Assembly (NCBI RefSeq): GCF_031822435.1
Contig: NZ_JAVQLW010000002.1
Location: 467,791-531,790 of the forward strand
DNA from: Paracoccus sp. MBLB3053
GTDB taxonomy: Bacteria; Pseudomonadota; Alphaproteobacteria; Rhodobacterales; Rhodobacteraceae
Direction: 5' to 3'
DNA: 64,000 nt
Part shown: piece by piece, positions 1-9,617 of the stretch
How positions within the stretch are numbered: the stretch's first letter is position 1
Layout of the letters: every line of letters starts with the position of its first letter
Position numbers and translations under genes: made by a program
Notes under the pieces: generated by a model
What the model saw: only the letters and a program-made list of their open reading frames with translations
What the model was told of the DNA's origin: nothing
Database searches by the model: none

Positions 1-33
1 AACCGCCTGACCAGGAAAGGACGCGCGAAATGA
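1..33 (+). CDS. C-terminal end of an ABC sugar permease (partial)
   Basis: Frame 1 is open from the window edge and ends NRLTRKGRAK followed by TGA at 31-33. This basic tail fits the cytoplasmic C-terminus of a MalF/UgpA-type permease. The stop overlaps the ATG of the next permease (ATGA), the usual arrangement for paired sugar permeases. Only 10 residues are visible, so the call rests mainly on context. Confidence 0.5.
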   Translation, partial: NRLTRKGRAK

Positions 34-872
34 TCAACCGCTATCGCTGGTGGGAGCTTGTCCTGATCTATGCCGGCATGGCGCTGTTCCTGACCTTCAT
101 GCTCGCGCCCTTCATCGAGGCCTTCATGGTCTCGCTGCGGCCGCTGAACGAGGTCTTCCGCATCCCCTACCGTTTCATCGCCGAGGGGATGAGCCTCGCG
201 AACTACCACCAGATCTGGATCTCGCAGCCGATGCTGGGGCGCTGGATTATCAACAGCTTCGGCATCGCTCTCGCGGTCACGGTCCTGTCGATGATGTGCT
301 CGATCCCCGCCGCCTATGCCATCGCCCGCTTCAAGTTCAAGCTGCGCGACGGGCTGCTCTCGGTCTTCCTCGCGGTTTCGATGGTGGGGGCGGCGGTGCT
401 GATCATCCCGCTCTACAAGCTGATGCTGGCGCTGGGGCTTCTGAACACCTATGCGGCGATGATCATCCCGGGCGCGGCCTTCACCGTGCCGACCGGCATT
501 TTCCTCATGCGCAGCTATTTCATGCGCATCCCGGCCGAGCTGGAAGAGGCCGCCTATGTCGACGGCGCGAGCCGCCTTTACACCATGCGCCGGGTCATCC
601 TGCCGATCGCGGCGCCGGGCATGGTCGTCGTCGCCATCACCACCTTCATCACGGCCTATGCCCAGCAGTTCCTCTTCGCGCTGACCTTCAACTCGAAGAA
701 CCACCTGAACCCGCTGCCGGTCGGCCTTTACCAGTTCTTCGGTCATCAGGAGGTTCGCTGGAACGAACTGATGGCCGCCAGCATCGTCGGCGTGCTGCCG
801 GTGCTGGTGCTCTACGTCTTCCTGCAACGATACATCGTCGCCGGGCTGACCGCCGGCGCGGTGAAGGAATGA
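30..872 (+). CDS. Carbohydrate ABC transporter permease, MalG/UgpE type
   Basis: This is an inner-membrane permease of 280 residues, the usual length for the CUT1 MalG-type subunit. A first membrane segment lies at about residues 10-32, and five more follow. The EAA loop that contacts the ATPase is seen around residues 172-192 (ELEEAAYVDGASRLYTMRRV, then ILPIAAPG). The start ATG overlaps the stop of the preceding permease and has GGAAAGGA upstream. It is followed closely by a binding protein and an ATPase, so it belongs to one sugar-uptake operon. The substrate cannot be read from this subunit; the NagB-like gene downstream suggests an amino sugar or similar, which is inference. Confidence 0.93.
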   Translation: MINRYRWWELVLIYAGMALFLTFMLAPFIEAFMVSLRPLNEVFRIPYRFIAEGMSLANYHQIWISQPMLGRWIINSFGIALAVTVLSMMCSIPAAYAIARFKFKLRDGLLSVFLAVSMVGAAVLIIPLYKLMLALGLLNTYAAMIIPGAAFTVPTGIFLMRSYFMRIPAELEEAAYVDGASRLYTMRRVILPIAAPGMVVVAITTFITAYAQQFLFALTFNSKNHLNPLPVGLYQFFGHQEVRWNELMAASIVGVLPVLVLYVFLQRYIVAGLTAGAVKE

Positions 873-905
873 CGCCTACGGTCGCATATAACAGGGAGTA
901 AAAAA

Positions 906-2114
906 TTGAAGATCCGTTCCTTTATCCTGGCCTCGACGGCGGTCTTCGCGCTGTCCAGCGCCGCACAGGCCGCGACCGAGCTCTACCTGATCAACTGCGG
1001 CGCCGATAACGAGCCGCAGGCCCCGGTCCAGCAGACCCATATCGACGAATGGGTCAAGGCAAACCCGGATTACACCGTCCGCGTGGAATTCCTGCCCTGG
1101 GAACAGTGCCAGGAGAAGACTCTGACGCTGGCCGCCGCGGGCACGCCGCCCGCCGCCGCCTATATGGGCTCGCGCGTGCTGAAGCAGCTTTCCGCCGCAG
1201 GCCAGATCGTCCCGATCGAGCTGACGGATGACGAGCTCAAGACCTATGAGCCCTCGGTCATCTCGACGGTGCAGTTCGACGGCCAGGTCTGGGGCCTGCC
1301 GCGCGCCTTCTCGACCAAGGCGCTTTACTGGAACAAGGATCTGTTCAAGGAAGCGGGTCTGGACATGCCGAACGGCCCGCAGACCTTCGAGGAAATGCTG
1401 ACCGCCGCCAAGGCGATCAAGGAAAAGACCAAGGCCGCCGGCTTCGGCATGCCAGCCGCCGACATGGACAACACCTTCCACGAATTCCTGAACTTCCTCT
1501 ATTCCAACGGCGGGCAGGTCGTGGACGCCGATGGAAAGGTCGTGTTCGACAGCCCGAACAATGTCGAGACGCTGAAATTCTATCAGGAATTGGCGAAATA
1601 CTCGCAGGAAGGGCCGGTCGCCTATGACCGTGGCAAGCTCGAGCCGCTGTTCAAGGAAGGCCAGATCGCCATGTACACCTCGGGCGCCTGGGGCCGCGGC
1701 AAGGCCGAGGGCGTGAATTACGGCGTCGCACTGATCCCGGCTGGACCCTCGGGCAAGCATTCGACCCTGCTGATCACCGACAGCCTCGTGGTCTTCAAGG
1801 GCACCGGCCAGGAAGAGGCTACCCAGAACCTGATCAAGTTCCTGACCGCCCCCGAGCGCCAGTCGGCCTTCGACGAGGCCGGCGGCTGGACCCCGATCCG
1901 CGCCGGCGCAGGCGCCGATGCGCTGGTCGCGAAGGACCCGAACTGGAAGCCCTTCATCGACGCCGTGCCGACCGGCGGCCCCGAGCCCCTGATGCAGGAC
2001 TATATCGCGATGCAGGACGCCGCTATCGAAGGCATTCAGGCCGTCATCTCGGATGAGATCACCCCGGAAGAAGCCGCCAAGAATATCCAGGACGGCCTTG
2101 CCGCGCTGAACTGA
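906..2114 (+). CDS. Extracellular sugar-binding protein (ABC transporter)
   Basis: This is a family 1 solute-binding protein of 402 residues. Residues 1-22 form a signal peptide (KIRSF, hydrophobic core, AQA cleavage), so it acts in the periplasm and delivers substrate to the permeases upstream. Length and order fit the MalE/UgpB cluster. The start is TTG at 906, preceded by a good Shine-Dalgarno AGGGAG; the only in-frame ATG codons lie far inside the mature protein. It follows the permease by 33 bases and precedes the ATPase, with a strong hairpin in between. Substrate unknown. Confidence 0.92.
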   Translation: MKIRSFILASTAVFALSSAAQAATELYLINCGADNEPQAPVQQTHIDEWVKANPDYTVRVEFLPWEQCQEKTLTLAAAGTPPAAAYMGSRVLKQLSAAGQIVPIELTDDELKTYEPSVISTVQFDGQVWGLPRAFSTKALYWNKDLFKEAGLDMPNGPQTFEEMLTAAKAIKEKTKAAGFGMPAADMDNTFHEFLNFLYSNGGQVVDADGKVVFDSPNNVETLKFYQELAKYSQEGPVAYDRGKLEPLFKEGQIAMYTSGAWGRGKAEGVNYGVALIPAGPSGKHSTLLITDSLVVFKGTGQEEATQNLIKFLTAPERQSAFDEAGGWTPIRAGAGADALVAKDPNWKPFIDAVPTGGPEPLMQDYIAMQDAAIEGIQAVISDEITPEEAAKNIQDGLAALN

Positions 2115-2121
2115 TCAAGTT

Positions 2122-2143
2122 GCGGGGGCGGCATCGCCCCCGC
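2122..2143 (+). terminator. Intercistronic hairpin after the binding-protein gene
   Basis: GCGGGGGCG (2122-2130) and CGCCCCCGC (2135-2143) form a perfect 9-bp stem with a GCAT loop, 7 bases after the binding-protein stop, followed by CATTTTC. The next gene has its own ribosome site GAGGAG, so this probably acts as an attenuator or 3'-end stabiliser that keeps the binding protein more abundant than the ATPase. Confidence 0.65.
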
Positions 2144-2165
2144 CATTTTCCCCGAGGAGCAGCCG

Positions 2166-3287
<1,122 letters not shown>

Positions 3288-3299
3288 GAATTGGGACAG

Positions 3300-4058
3300 A
3301 TGCGCTCGATGAAACTCATGCCGCTGACCGAGCCGGGCGACGCCATCGCATGCGCCGCGCGCGCCATCATCGAGATGGTCCAGCGCAAGCCGGATGCCAT
3401 TCTGGGCCTTGCCACGGGGGGCACGATGGAGCCGCTTTATGCCCTTCTCGTCGCGGCCCATCGCGACGGGCTGAGCTTCGCCCGCATCAGGACAGTCAAC
3501 CTGGACGAATATGTCGGGCTGCCCCCCGATCATCCGAATTCCTACCACCGTTACATGGCACGGCATTTTCTGGAACATGTGGACGTTCCGCCAGCGAATA
3601 GCTTCATCCCCTGCGGCCACATTGATCCGGCACGCGCCGCTTCCCAATACGCATCCCTTCTGGATGATCTGGGGCCGGTCGATCTGCAGCTTCTCGGGAT
3701 CGGGGAAAATGGCCATATCGGCTTCAATGAGCCCGGCACCGCGCTTGACGCCCCAACGCGGGTGACGGCCCTTTCTCCGATCACGATGGCGGCGAATGCC
3801 CGGTTCTTTTCCCCCGGAGCAGAAGTGCCCTCCCAAGCCGTGACGATGGGCACCGCTGCCATCCTCTCTGCCCGCCGCATTGTCGTCCTGGCGACAGGCA
3901 GGGCAAAATCAGCGGCACTTGCCGATGCCTTGGACGGGCCGGTCTGCCCGGAATGCCCCGCCTCCTATCTGCGGCTGCATCCCGATTGCACGATCCACGC
4001 AGATCATGCCGCGGGGGCATTGCTGCGTGTGCTGCCGTCACAGCGGCCCGCCGCCTGA
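3300..4058 (+). CDS. Glucosamine-6-phosphate deaminase / 6-phosphogluconolactonase family (NagB-like)
   Basis: The protein has 252 residues from the ATG at 3300. The family signature LGIGENGHIGFNEPG is complete and the catalytic aspartate region reads NLDEYVGL. NagB converts glucosamine-6-phosphate to fructose-6-phosphate and ammonia in the cytoplasm. The reading frame extends upstream to a TTG at 3291, and a further ATG lies at 3309; GGGACAG precedes 3300, so the exact start is uncertain by a few codons. Position directly after a sugar ABC transporter suggests that an imported amino sugar is processed here. A related aldose-ketose isomerase function cannot be excluded. Confidence 0.88.
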   Translation: MRSMKLMPLTEPGDAIACAARAIIEMVQRKPDAILGLATGGTMEPLYALLVAAHRDGLSFARIRTVNLDEYVGLPPDHPNSYHRYMARHFLEHVDVPPANSFIPCGHIDPARAASQYASLLDDLGPVDLQLLGIGENGHIGFNEPGTALDAPTRVTALSPITMAANARFFSPGAEVPSQAVTMGTAAILSARRIVVLATGRAKSAALADALDGPVCPECPASYLRLHPDCTIHADHAAGALLRVLPSQRPAA

Positions 4059-4132
4059 GGCGCTCCGAAACGGCCTTGATCGATCGGGCCAGTATCAATA
4101 AGACCGACGATCTTTCGAAGGAGCGCGCGGGC

Positions 4133-5041
4133 ATGAAAGTTCTCATCGACACCGATCCAGGCATCGACGATGCGATGGCGATCGTCTTTGCGGCGCGTCA
4201 TCCGGATGTCGAACTTGTGGGACTGACCAGTGTCTTCGGCAACGTTCCTGTCGACATCGCAACCCGCAACGCCTTGGCCCTGGTCGAGCATTGCGAATTG
4301 GATATCCCCGTGGCCCAAGGCGCTTCCCGTCCGCTTGAACTGCCACCGTTCGACTTCCCCGCCCATATCCACGGCGAGCATGGCTTTGGTCACCTGCCCG
4401 CCGCCAGCCCTTCCAGAGCGGTTCTGGGCGAAAGCGCGGCCGAGTTCATGACCCGGATCGCGCGCGAGAACCCCGGAGAGATCACGCTTTGCCCGGTAGG
4501 ACCCATCACCAACGTCGCAGAAGCAATCAGGCTTGATCCGGCATTCGCGGGAAACCTGCGCCGGATCGTCTTCATGGGCGGCGCGCTCGACGCGCGCGGG
4601 AACATTACGCCGCATGCGGAGGCGAACACCTATCACGACCCCCACGCTTTGGAGGTCGTGCTTCGCTCGGGTGCCGAGATCCTGATGATCGGGCTTGATG
4701 TGACAATGCGGGTCCAGTTGCAGGCCGCCGATTTCCGCGAGCTTGCGCTGCATGCTCCGCATGACGGCGGGTTTCTGGACCGGATGTCGGGTCTCTATCT
4801 CGATTTCTACCGTTCGATCGGTCAGGAAGGATGTGCGCTTCACGATCCGATGGCCGTCATTGCCTGTATTCAGGACGGGCTTTTCACGCTCGAGAACACC
4901 GCCCTTTCAACCGTTCTGGAGGGCGACGAGATCGGCCGCACGCAGCGCCGGGCAGGAGAGAGCCGAACCTTTGCCGCGCTTGACTGTGACGCCAGTGCGA
5001 TACGGTCGATGTTTCTCGACACGATCCGTCGCGGAGCCTAG
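4133..5041 (+). CDS. Nucleoside hydrolase (IunH family)
   Basis: The 302-residue protein begins KVLIDTDPGIDDAMAI, the calcium-binding signature of inosine-uridine preferring nucleoside hydrolases. A later HDPMAVI motif (about residue 237) supplies the second metal-binding part of the active site. The enzyme cleaves the N-glycosidic bond of nucleosides to ribose and base. AAGGAG at 4118-4123 sits 9 bases before the ATG and fixes this start although the open frame begins earlier. It may sit in the same transcript as the transporter, which could then carry a nucleoside-like or ribosyl compound (inference). Confidence 0.92.
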   Translation: MKVLIDTDPGIDDAMAIVFAARHPDVELVGLTSVFGNVPVDIATRNALALVEHCELDIPVAQGASRPLELPPFDFPAHIHGEHGFGHLPAASPSRAVLGESAAEFMTRIARENPGEITLCPVGPITNVAEAIRLDPAFAGNLRRIVFMGGALDARGNITPHAEANTYHDPHALEVVLRSGAEILMIGLDVTMRVQLQAADFRELALHAPHDGGFLDRMSGLYLDFYRSIGQEGCALHDPMAVIACIQDGLFTLENTALSTVLEGDEIGRTQRRAGESRTFAALDCDASAIRSMFLDTIRRGA

Positions 5042-6039
5042 CGGCCCGCCGTCCAGAGCCTGAAGCGGCGGGCACCGGTCACTTCGCGAAGCAGACCCAT
5101 GCTGTGCATCCGGGACAGCAGACGTTCGGCGGTGTCGCGGCTGATCCCTGTCGCAGTCTCGACCATTGCCGTCGTCATCAGGGGGTTTGCGGCCAGAGCT
5201 TCGATGATGCGCGCAGAATTGTCGCCCTTGATTGTCGCTGTTGCTTGTCGCGCGCGAAGCGCCCAATCGGCAATCCGCAGCAATTCCCGCCGCGCCTCGG
5301 TCGTTCCCTGCAGGACAGCTTCCAACTGTCGCCGCATCCGATCTGCGGGGGTGCCACCATCAATCCAGACCGAGCGCCCTGCCCGCCCGAGCGGCACGAA
5401 CTTTAGCGCCTCCATCCCGGTCGCCATGTCGCGGGCTGTCCACGTGCCGGGTTCGACAAGGCATTCCGGACTGGACAGATCGGCGATGCGCCAAGCCGCG
5501 CGCAAGACCGGCGCCCGGGCGATAGGTTCAAGGGCGGAGAACCCCGCCGCCGTTGACAGGAACTCGGCGGCCGCTGCATCGAACGCTTCTCCGACGGGCC
5601 GGGCGGCCAGCGCTTCGGCCAATCCGGCACTTTCACTTCGGTGCAGGCCAAGGAAGCCACGCAGGTCATCAAGCAGTCCCTGCCCTTCGAAACGGCGCAA
5701 ACCCCAGCGCGCAAGCCGCATCGATTCAAGATCAGTGCCGGCGCGCGCATCCATGACTTCGCGGCCGATCTCTTCGCGACGCAAAGGCGAACCTTGCGCC
5801 CAGAGCATGGATTCAAGTTCGATCAACGCAAGCCGTCGCGTGGCCCCGGCCCGGGCCTCCGCGCCCAGCCCGCCAAGCGTCGCATCAAGTCGCCCTAAGG
5901 ATGCGGCAGCCTGGGCCAGCAGACCGGAATGGGAGTCCTGCGCCTGCAACCAGTCTCGCAGACGCAGGATCGGCGCAGCAGGCTTTTCGTTTGCCTCGGT
6001 TTCGTCCAGCCAGTCGCTCGAAGGAATCGAATTGCTCAT
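5038..6039 (-). CDS. DUF1612 helix-turn-helix protein (RHE_PE00001 family)
   Basis: This 333-residue protein resembles the plasmid-borne rhizobial family with a DUF1612 core and a C-terminal helix-turn-helix. The last 60 residues (MTTAMVETATGISRDTAERL onward) read like a winged-helix or Fic-associated HTH that recognises DNA. The middle is alpha-helical and rich in Arg, Ala and Leu, with no enzyme motif seen. It overlaps the end of the nucleoside hydrolase convergently by 4 bases. Function is unknown; members of this family are typically found on secondary replicons, consistent with the rest of this window. Confidence 0.75.
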   Translation of the reverse strand: MSNSIPSSDWLDETEANEKPAAPILRLRDWLQAQDSHSGLLAQAAASLGRLDATLGGLGAEARAGATRRLALIELESMLWAQGSPLRREEIGREVMDARAGTDLESMRLARWGLRRFEGQGLLDDLRGFLGLHRSESAGLAEALAARPVGEAFDAAAAEFLSTAAGFSALEPIARAPVLRAAWRIADLSSPECLVEPGTWTARDMATGMEALKFVPLGRAGRSVWIDGGTPADRMRRQLEAVLQGTTEARRELLRIADWALRARQATATIKGDNSARIIEALAANPLMTTAMVETATGISRDTAERLLSRMHSMGLLREVTGARRFRLWTAGR

Positions 6040-6112
6040 GCCCCAAGCCTATCCGGATTCCGACGATAGGACAGGGGGAACCTCATGGAGGCTACGAAAC
6101 CTTTGCCGGGCG

Positions 6113-7048
6113 TCACCCGATTGTCTCGCGGAAATGTGTCAGGAGTTCACTGATCCCGGCCGCCAGATCCACCTCGGGTGACCAGCCCAACTCGGTCCTG
6201 GCGCGCGTGATATCAAGATAATTGCGGGGGACGTCGATGCTCCGCCCCGGAAGGTAGTCGCGCGAGACGGCATGCCCCAGAGAAGCTTCGATCAGTTCGA
6301 GAAGCCGGTTCAGCGAAGTTCCCTGCCCCGATCCGATATTGATCTCGGTTCCGGAAACTGCCGAGTCGCCGGCCGTGACGATCGCCCGTGCCACGTCCCG
6401 GACATGAATGAAATCGCGCTCGACGCTGCCGTCGCCCCAGATCTGGATCGTTTCACCTCGCACGGCCATCGCGGCAAAGGTCGTGAGCGCCCCTTGAGCC
6501 TTTCGCGTGTTCTGATACGGACCGTAGGGATTGGCGATCCGCAGCGATAGTGTCGAAAGGGGGACGCCGTCGCCCCGACCATCATAGAGCCGCAGGTATT
6601 TTTCGCATGCGAGCTTCGAAACCCCATATGCGTTGATCGGAAAGGTCGCGTGATCTTCCGGGATCGGCACCACTTCTGTCGGACCGTAGACGGTCCCGCC
6701 CGAGGATGTGAAGACCAGTCGGCCAACTCCGCGGGTCAGCGCCATTTCCAGGATGCCAAGCGTTCCCACCACGTTCTCGGCGCAGTCTCTGGGCGGGTTC
6801 ATGTTCGCTTCGCGCGGCATGGCGGTCGCGGCGAGGTGATAGACCGTGCCCACCCCGGTCATCGCTTCGTGCAGCAGTTCCTGCTGCAAGAAGCTGCCGG
6901 ACCAATGGGTCAGATCCGGGTGACTTACCCGTCCGGGCCCAAGATCCAGCGTGCGGACTTCGTGGCCTGCGGTGAGAAGCGCTTCGACCAGATATCGGCC
7001 GATGAAGCCGCTTCCACCGATGACAAGGATCGGAGATTTCGCCGTCAT
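6113..7048 (-). CDS. NAD-dependent nucleotide-sugar epimerase/dehydratase
   Basis: The 311-residue extended SDR protein has the N-terminal NAD motif GGSGFIG (about residues 10-16), a catalytic serine region FTSSGGTVYG and the YGVSKLACEK active-site Tyr and Lys. It resembles UDP-glucose 4-epimerase-like enzymes that make nucleotide sugars for surface glycans. The frame continues upstream to 7096, but the ATG at 7048 begins directly before the Rossmann fold and is preferred. It is the last gene of a minus-strand glycan cluster with the sulfotransferase-like protein and two glycosyltransferases. Confidence 0.88.
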   Translation of the reverse strand: MTAKSPILVIGGSGFIGRYLVEALLTAGHEVRTLDLGPGRVSHPDLTHWSGSFLQQELLHEAMTGVGTVYHLAATAMPREANMNPPRDCAENVVGTLGILEMALTRGVGRLVFTSSGGTVYGPTEVVPIPEDHATFPINAYGVSKLACEKYLRLYDGRGDGVPLSTLSLRIANPYGPYQNTRKAQGALTTFAAMAVRGETIQIWGDGSVERDFIHVRDVARAIVTAGDSAVSGTEINIGSGQGTSLNRLLELIEASLGHAVSRDYLPGRSIDVPRNYLDITRARTELGWSPEVDLAAGISELLTHFRETIG

Positions 7049-7121
7049 GATCGCCTCGTTCGTGAAGGGCTGCCCCCTGCATAGGCCGCGCGGCAATGCC
7101 TCGCAACAGGCATGCGCGGCT

Positions 7122-8378
7122 TCACCTGCGCCCGAACCATTTCAAGGGATTAAGACGACGGCGAAAGGCTTCGTATTCGGTCGAGACCTTCCGATAGGCA
7201 TCGGACATTCGGGCAGCCTGATCCTGGAACTGCTGACGCGCCTCGGTTTCCTTGCGATACGCCTCGGCCATGCTTCGGGCGCGAGCTTCGAACTGGCTTC
7301 GCGCGTCAGCTTCCTGCAGATAGGCCCTGTGCATCTCTTGTGCGCGCGCCTCGAAGAGGGCTCGTTCCTCGGATGCCTTCCTGAACGCCGTCTCATAGGT
7401 GTCGCGGGCCTCGGCTTCGGATCGATAGGCGGATTGCAGTTCGCGGGCCTTTTCGACCTGCGCGTCGCGCTCGGCCGACACGCGCTCCACGCCCTGGCGG
7501 AAGGCCTCCAGATCACGCTGCAACTGGTGTGATGGTGTCTCGCCGATCTCGGCTCGGATTTCGCTTGCGAGAATCGACAGATGAGCAGCCCCCCGCCGCA
7601 GCAGGCTCGCCCTTGCGATCAATCCCGCGTCAGGGTGGCTGCCCTTCGGAAACCCACGCAACTCCCGCCACAACTCCGCGACGAGAGTATCAGACGGAGC
7701 GGTGTCACCGGCGCCAGAGGTCAATTCGGGCGCGAATGGTGGCTCAACCCCCTGCACGGAAAGGCCCGTGAATTGCGCGATCCGAGCGAGGCTGCCCGCC
7801 GCGTCATCATGCCAGTCGTCAAGCCTGCTGATCTGCATCGGCAGATCAGCAGCATTGGCCAGAGCCGCGAGCGTATAGGCGAGCCATAGCGCCTCACTCA
7901 TCTCTTGTGAGGTCTGGTCCCTGCGGCCCAGGCTCGCGCTCACCCCTGCGGGATCCCGCAGGCAAAGCAGCGCCTTCATCGGCACTCCCAGATCCGCGGC
8001 CGCCCTGATCCACAGGGGAAGAAACAGCGTCATGCGCGGGTCCTTCAAGGCCAGGGCAGAGCCTTGCGACGTGCCCTCAAGCCGCGCAACCAGAATTTCG
8101 CGCAATTCGGCACCAGCCGCCCCGGCCGCATCACTGCCCCACCAATCCTCGGGCAGAGGCAGAAGATGCTCGGGCATGCCCCACGCCCGACCGTTCGCAG
8201 CCAGGAGCCTGTCATGGAAGGCCACGATCTCGCCAGCTTCCCAGTAGCCCTTGCGGTTGTAGTCGTCACCCGCCAGCAGCCCTCCACCTGCCTCTGCCCC
8301 AAGCGCACCCAGTGCCTGCATGGTCAGCGAGGTACCGGAGCGGTGCATTCCGATCACGGCAATGATCGAACGGCTCAT
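7122..8378 (-). CDS. Sulfotransferase-like protein with C-terminal repetitive coiled coil
   Basis: Starting from the ATG at 8378, the protein has 418 residues. The first 270 form a P-loop sulfotransferase-type domain; the PAPS-binding loop reads VIGMHRSGTSLT at about residues 7-18. From about residue 285 to 410 there is a long, charged coiled coil built of near-identical units of 21 residues (three heptads), for example EADARSQFEARARSMAEAYRK and ETEARQQFQDQAARMSDAYRK. It ends FRRRLNPLKWFGRR. The start overlaps the stop of the upstream glycosyltransferase (ATGA), so the two are translationally coupled. It probably sulfates, or organises enzymes on, a surface polysaccharide; the target is unknown. 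Confidence 0.8.
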   Translation of the reverse strand: MSRSIIAVIGMHRSGTSLTMQALGALGAEAGGGLLAGDDYNRKGYWEAGEIVAFHDRLLAANGRAWGMPEHLLPLPEDWWGSDAAGAAGAELREILVARLEGTSQGSALALKDPRMTLFLPLWIRAAADLGVPMKALLCLRDPAGVSASLGRRDQTSQEMSEALWLAYTLAALANAADLPMQISRLDDWHDDAAGSLARIAQFTGLSVQGVEPPFAPELTSGAGDTAPSDTLVAELWRELRGFPKGSHPDAGLIARASLLRRGAAHLSILASEIRAEIGETPSHQLQRDLEAFRQGVERVSAERDAQVEKARELQSAYRSEAEARDTYETAFRKASEERALFEARAQEMHRAYLQEADARSQFEARARSMAEAYRKETEARQQFQDQAARMSDAYRKVSTEYEAFRRRLNPLKWFGRR

Positions 8379-9616
8379 CCGGCAGCCCCGCCGCCGCGCA
8401 GGCTGGCAAGAAGCTCGACCACCTTGTCGCCCTGATCCTGCCAAGTCGCGGCACGAGCGATCTCCTGTGCCTTTGCCGTGCGCCGCGCTCGATCTTCGGG
8501 ATTGCGGATCGCCTCGATCATGACTTGCGCCAGGGCATCGGGATCGGGCGCGGCATAGAATGCCGCATCATCCGGCAAGAGCCAACGCGCGGAAGGGGTA
8601 TCATTCATGACCACTGGGCATCCGCAGGCCGAGACCTCGAGAGGCAGAAGCGAGAGGTTCGTGCCAGAGAGAACAAGCGCCAGATCGCATTGGGAATAGA
8701 GGTCAGGCAGGGCCTCGAGCTTCTGCTCTCCCGCATTCAGATGCGGAAAGGGTATCTTGACCCCACCCACGTCTCCGCCCGCGAAGATCACCGCGACCTC
8801 GGGGCATTCGGCGCAGACCTTTTCCAGTGCGACCAGCCCAAGCTCGAACAATCGGCGTGGGGTCACATGGCGCGAGTAGAAGAGGATGTTGAAATGTCGC
8901 GTGCTGTTCCGCGGCTGCTGAACATAGCGATCATGCTCGACCCCAAAGGAAACCGCGCCGCAACGCATACCGTATTCAGCCGAGAGTTTCTCGGACAGCC
9001 AGCTGCCGGCAGTGATGCCCTTCAACCCAAGCCTGTAGGTGTTCTCGGCGAAATAGTACTCCGAAGAAACCGGGTGGAAGGCGGGCTCGAAGTCCTGCAC
9101 GAAATAGAATTTTTCCTCGCTCGCCCGGTGTTTCGACACCCAATAGGCTGTCTGCCAGCCTGTCGCGAATGTAACCGCCGCAGGCACGAAACCTTCCACT
9201 CCCAGAGCAACCTCCGCCTTCAGCGGAAAATACCATTGCTCCAGCGCGGCCCTTGCGGCTTCAGGGCTGCTCCAGCCATAGGGCGGCAGGATCACGAGCC
9301 GCTGATCGAAGCCTCGTTCGGCCAGCATGTTGATGAAGCGGAAAATGTTCAGATGCCCGCCGGAACCGAAACCGAAATTGGGGATCACCCATTGCACCCG
9401 CGTTGCCGGCGCGGTGCCAAGCTTGGACGGATCGCCATGCGGTTCGCCGAGGACCTGTTCCCAATGACCCAGAAAGTCGATCTTGCCCGTCTGACTGATC
9501 GGTGCACCGACAGGCTGTGGCCCGTGGATCAGACGTCGGCTTGCGGCATTAAGCGCATATCCCAAGCCCTGAGTGCGCGCCACGCGGGTGAATTTTCGAA
9601 CGAGATTCCCGACCAT
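8375..9616 (-). CDS. Glycosyltransferase, WsaF-like rhamnosyltransferase type
   Basis: The 413-residue protein resembles the WsaF family of rhamnosyltransferases (GT-B fold). An N-terminal acceptor domain contains WVIPNFGFGSGGHLNIFRF (about residues 75-93), typical of this family. A C-terminal donor domain has the sequence SLLPLEVSACGCPVVMND, corresponding to the nucleotide-sugar binding EX7E-like region. It would transfer rhamnose or a similar sugar from dTDP- or GDP-sugar to a growing surface glycan. It lies 1 base after the GT2 gene and overlaps the sulfotransferase gene by 4 bases, so the three form one transcript. Confidence 0.85.
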   Translation of the reverse strand: MVGNLVRKFTRVARTQGLGYALNAASRRLIHGPQPVGAPISQTGKIDFLGHWEQVLGEPHGDPSKLGTAPATRVQWVIPNFGFGSGGHLNIFRFINMLAERGFDQRLVILPPYGWSSPEAARAALEQWYFPLKAEVALGVEGFVPAAVTFATGWQTAYWVSKHRASEEKFYFVQDFEPAFHPVSSEYYFAENTYRLGLKGITAGSWLSEKLSAEYGMRCGAVSFGVEHDRYVQQPRNSTRHFNILFYSRHVTPRRLFELGLVALEKVCAECPEVAVIFAGGDVGGVKIPFPHLNAGEQKLEALPDLYSQCDLALVLSGTNLSLLPLEVSACGCPVVMNDTPSARWLLPDDAAFYAAPDPDALAQVMIEAIRNPEDRARRTAKAQEIARAATWQDQGDKVVELLASLRGGGAAG

Positions 9617-9617
9617 C

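Noticed and set aside
3300..5041. Pyrimidine nucleoside salvage operon including the sugar ABC genes
   Set aside because: A nucleoside hydrolase is present, but the ABC genes are of the carbohydrate CUT1 type and the NagB-like gene points to sugar phosphates; the substrate stays open.
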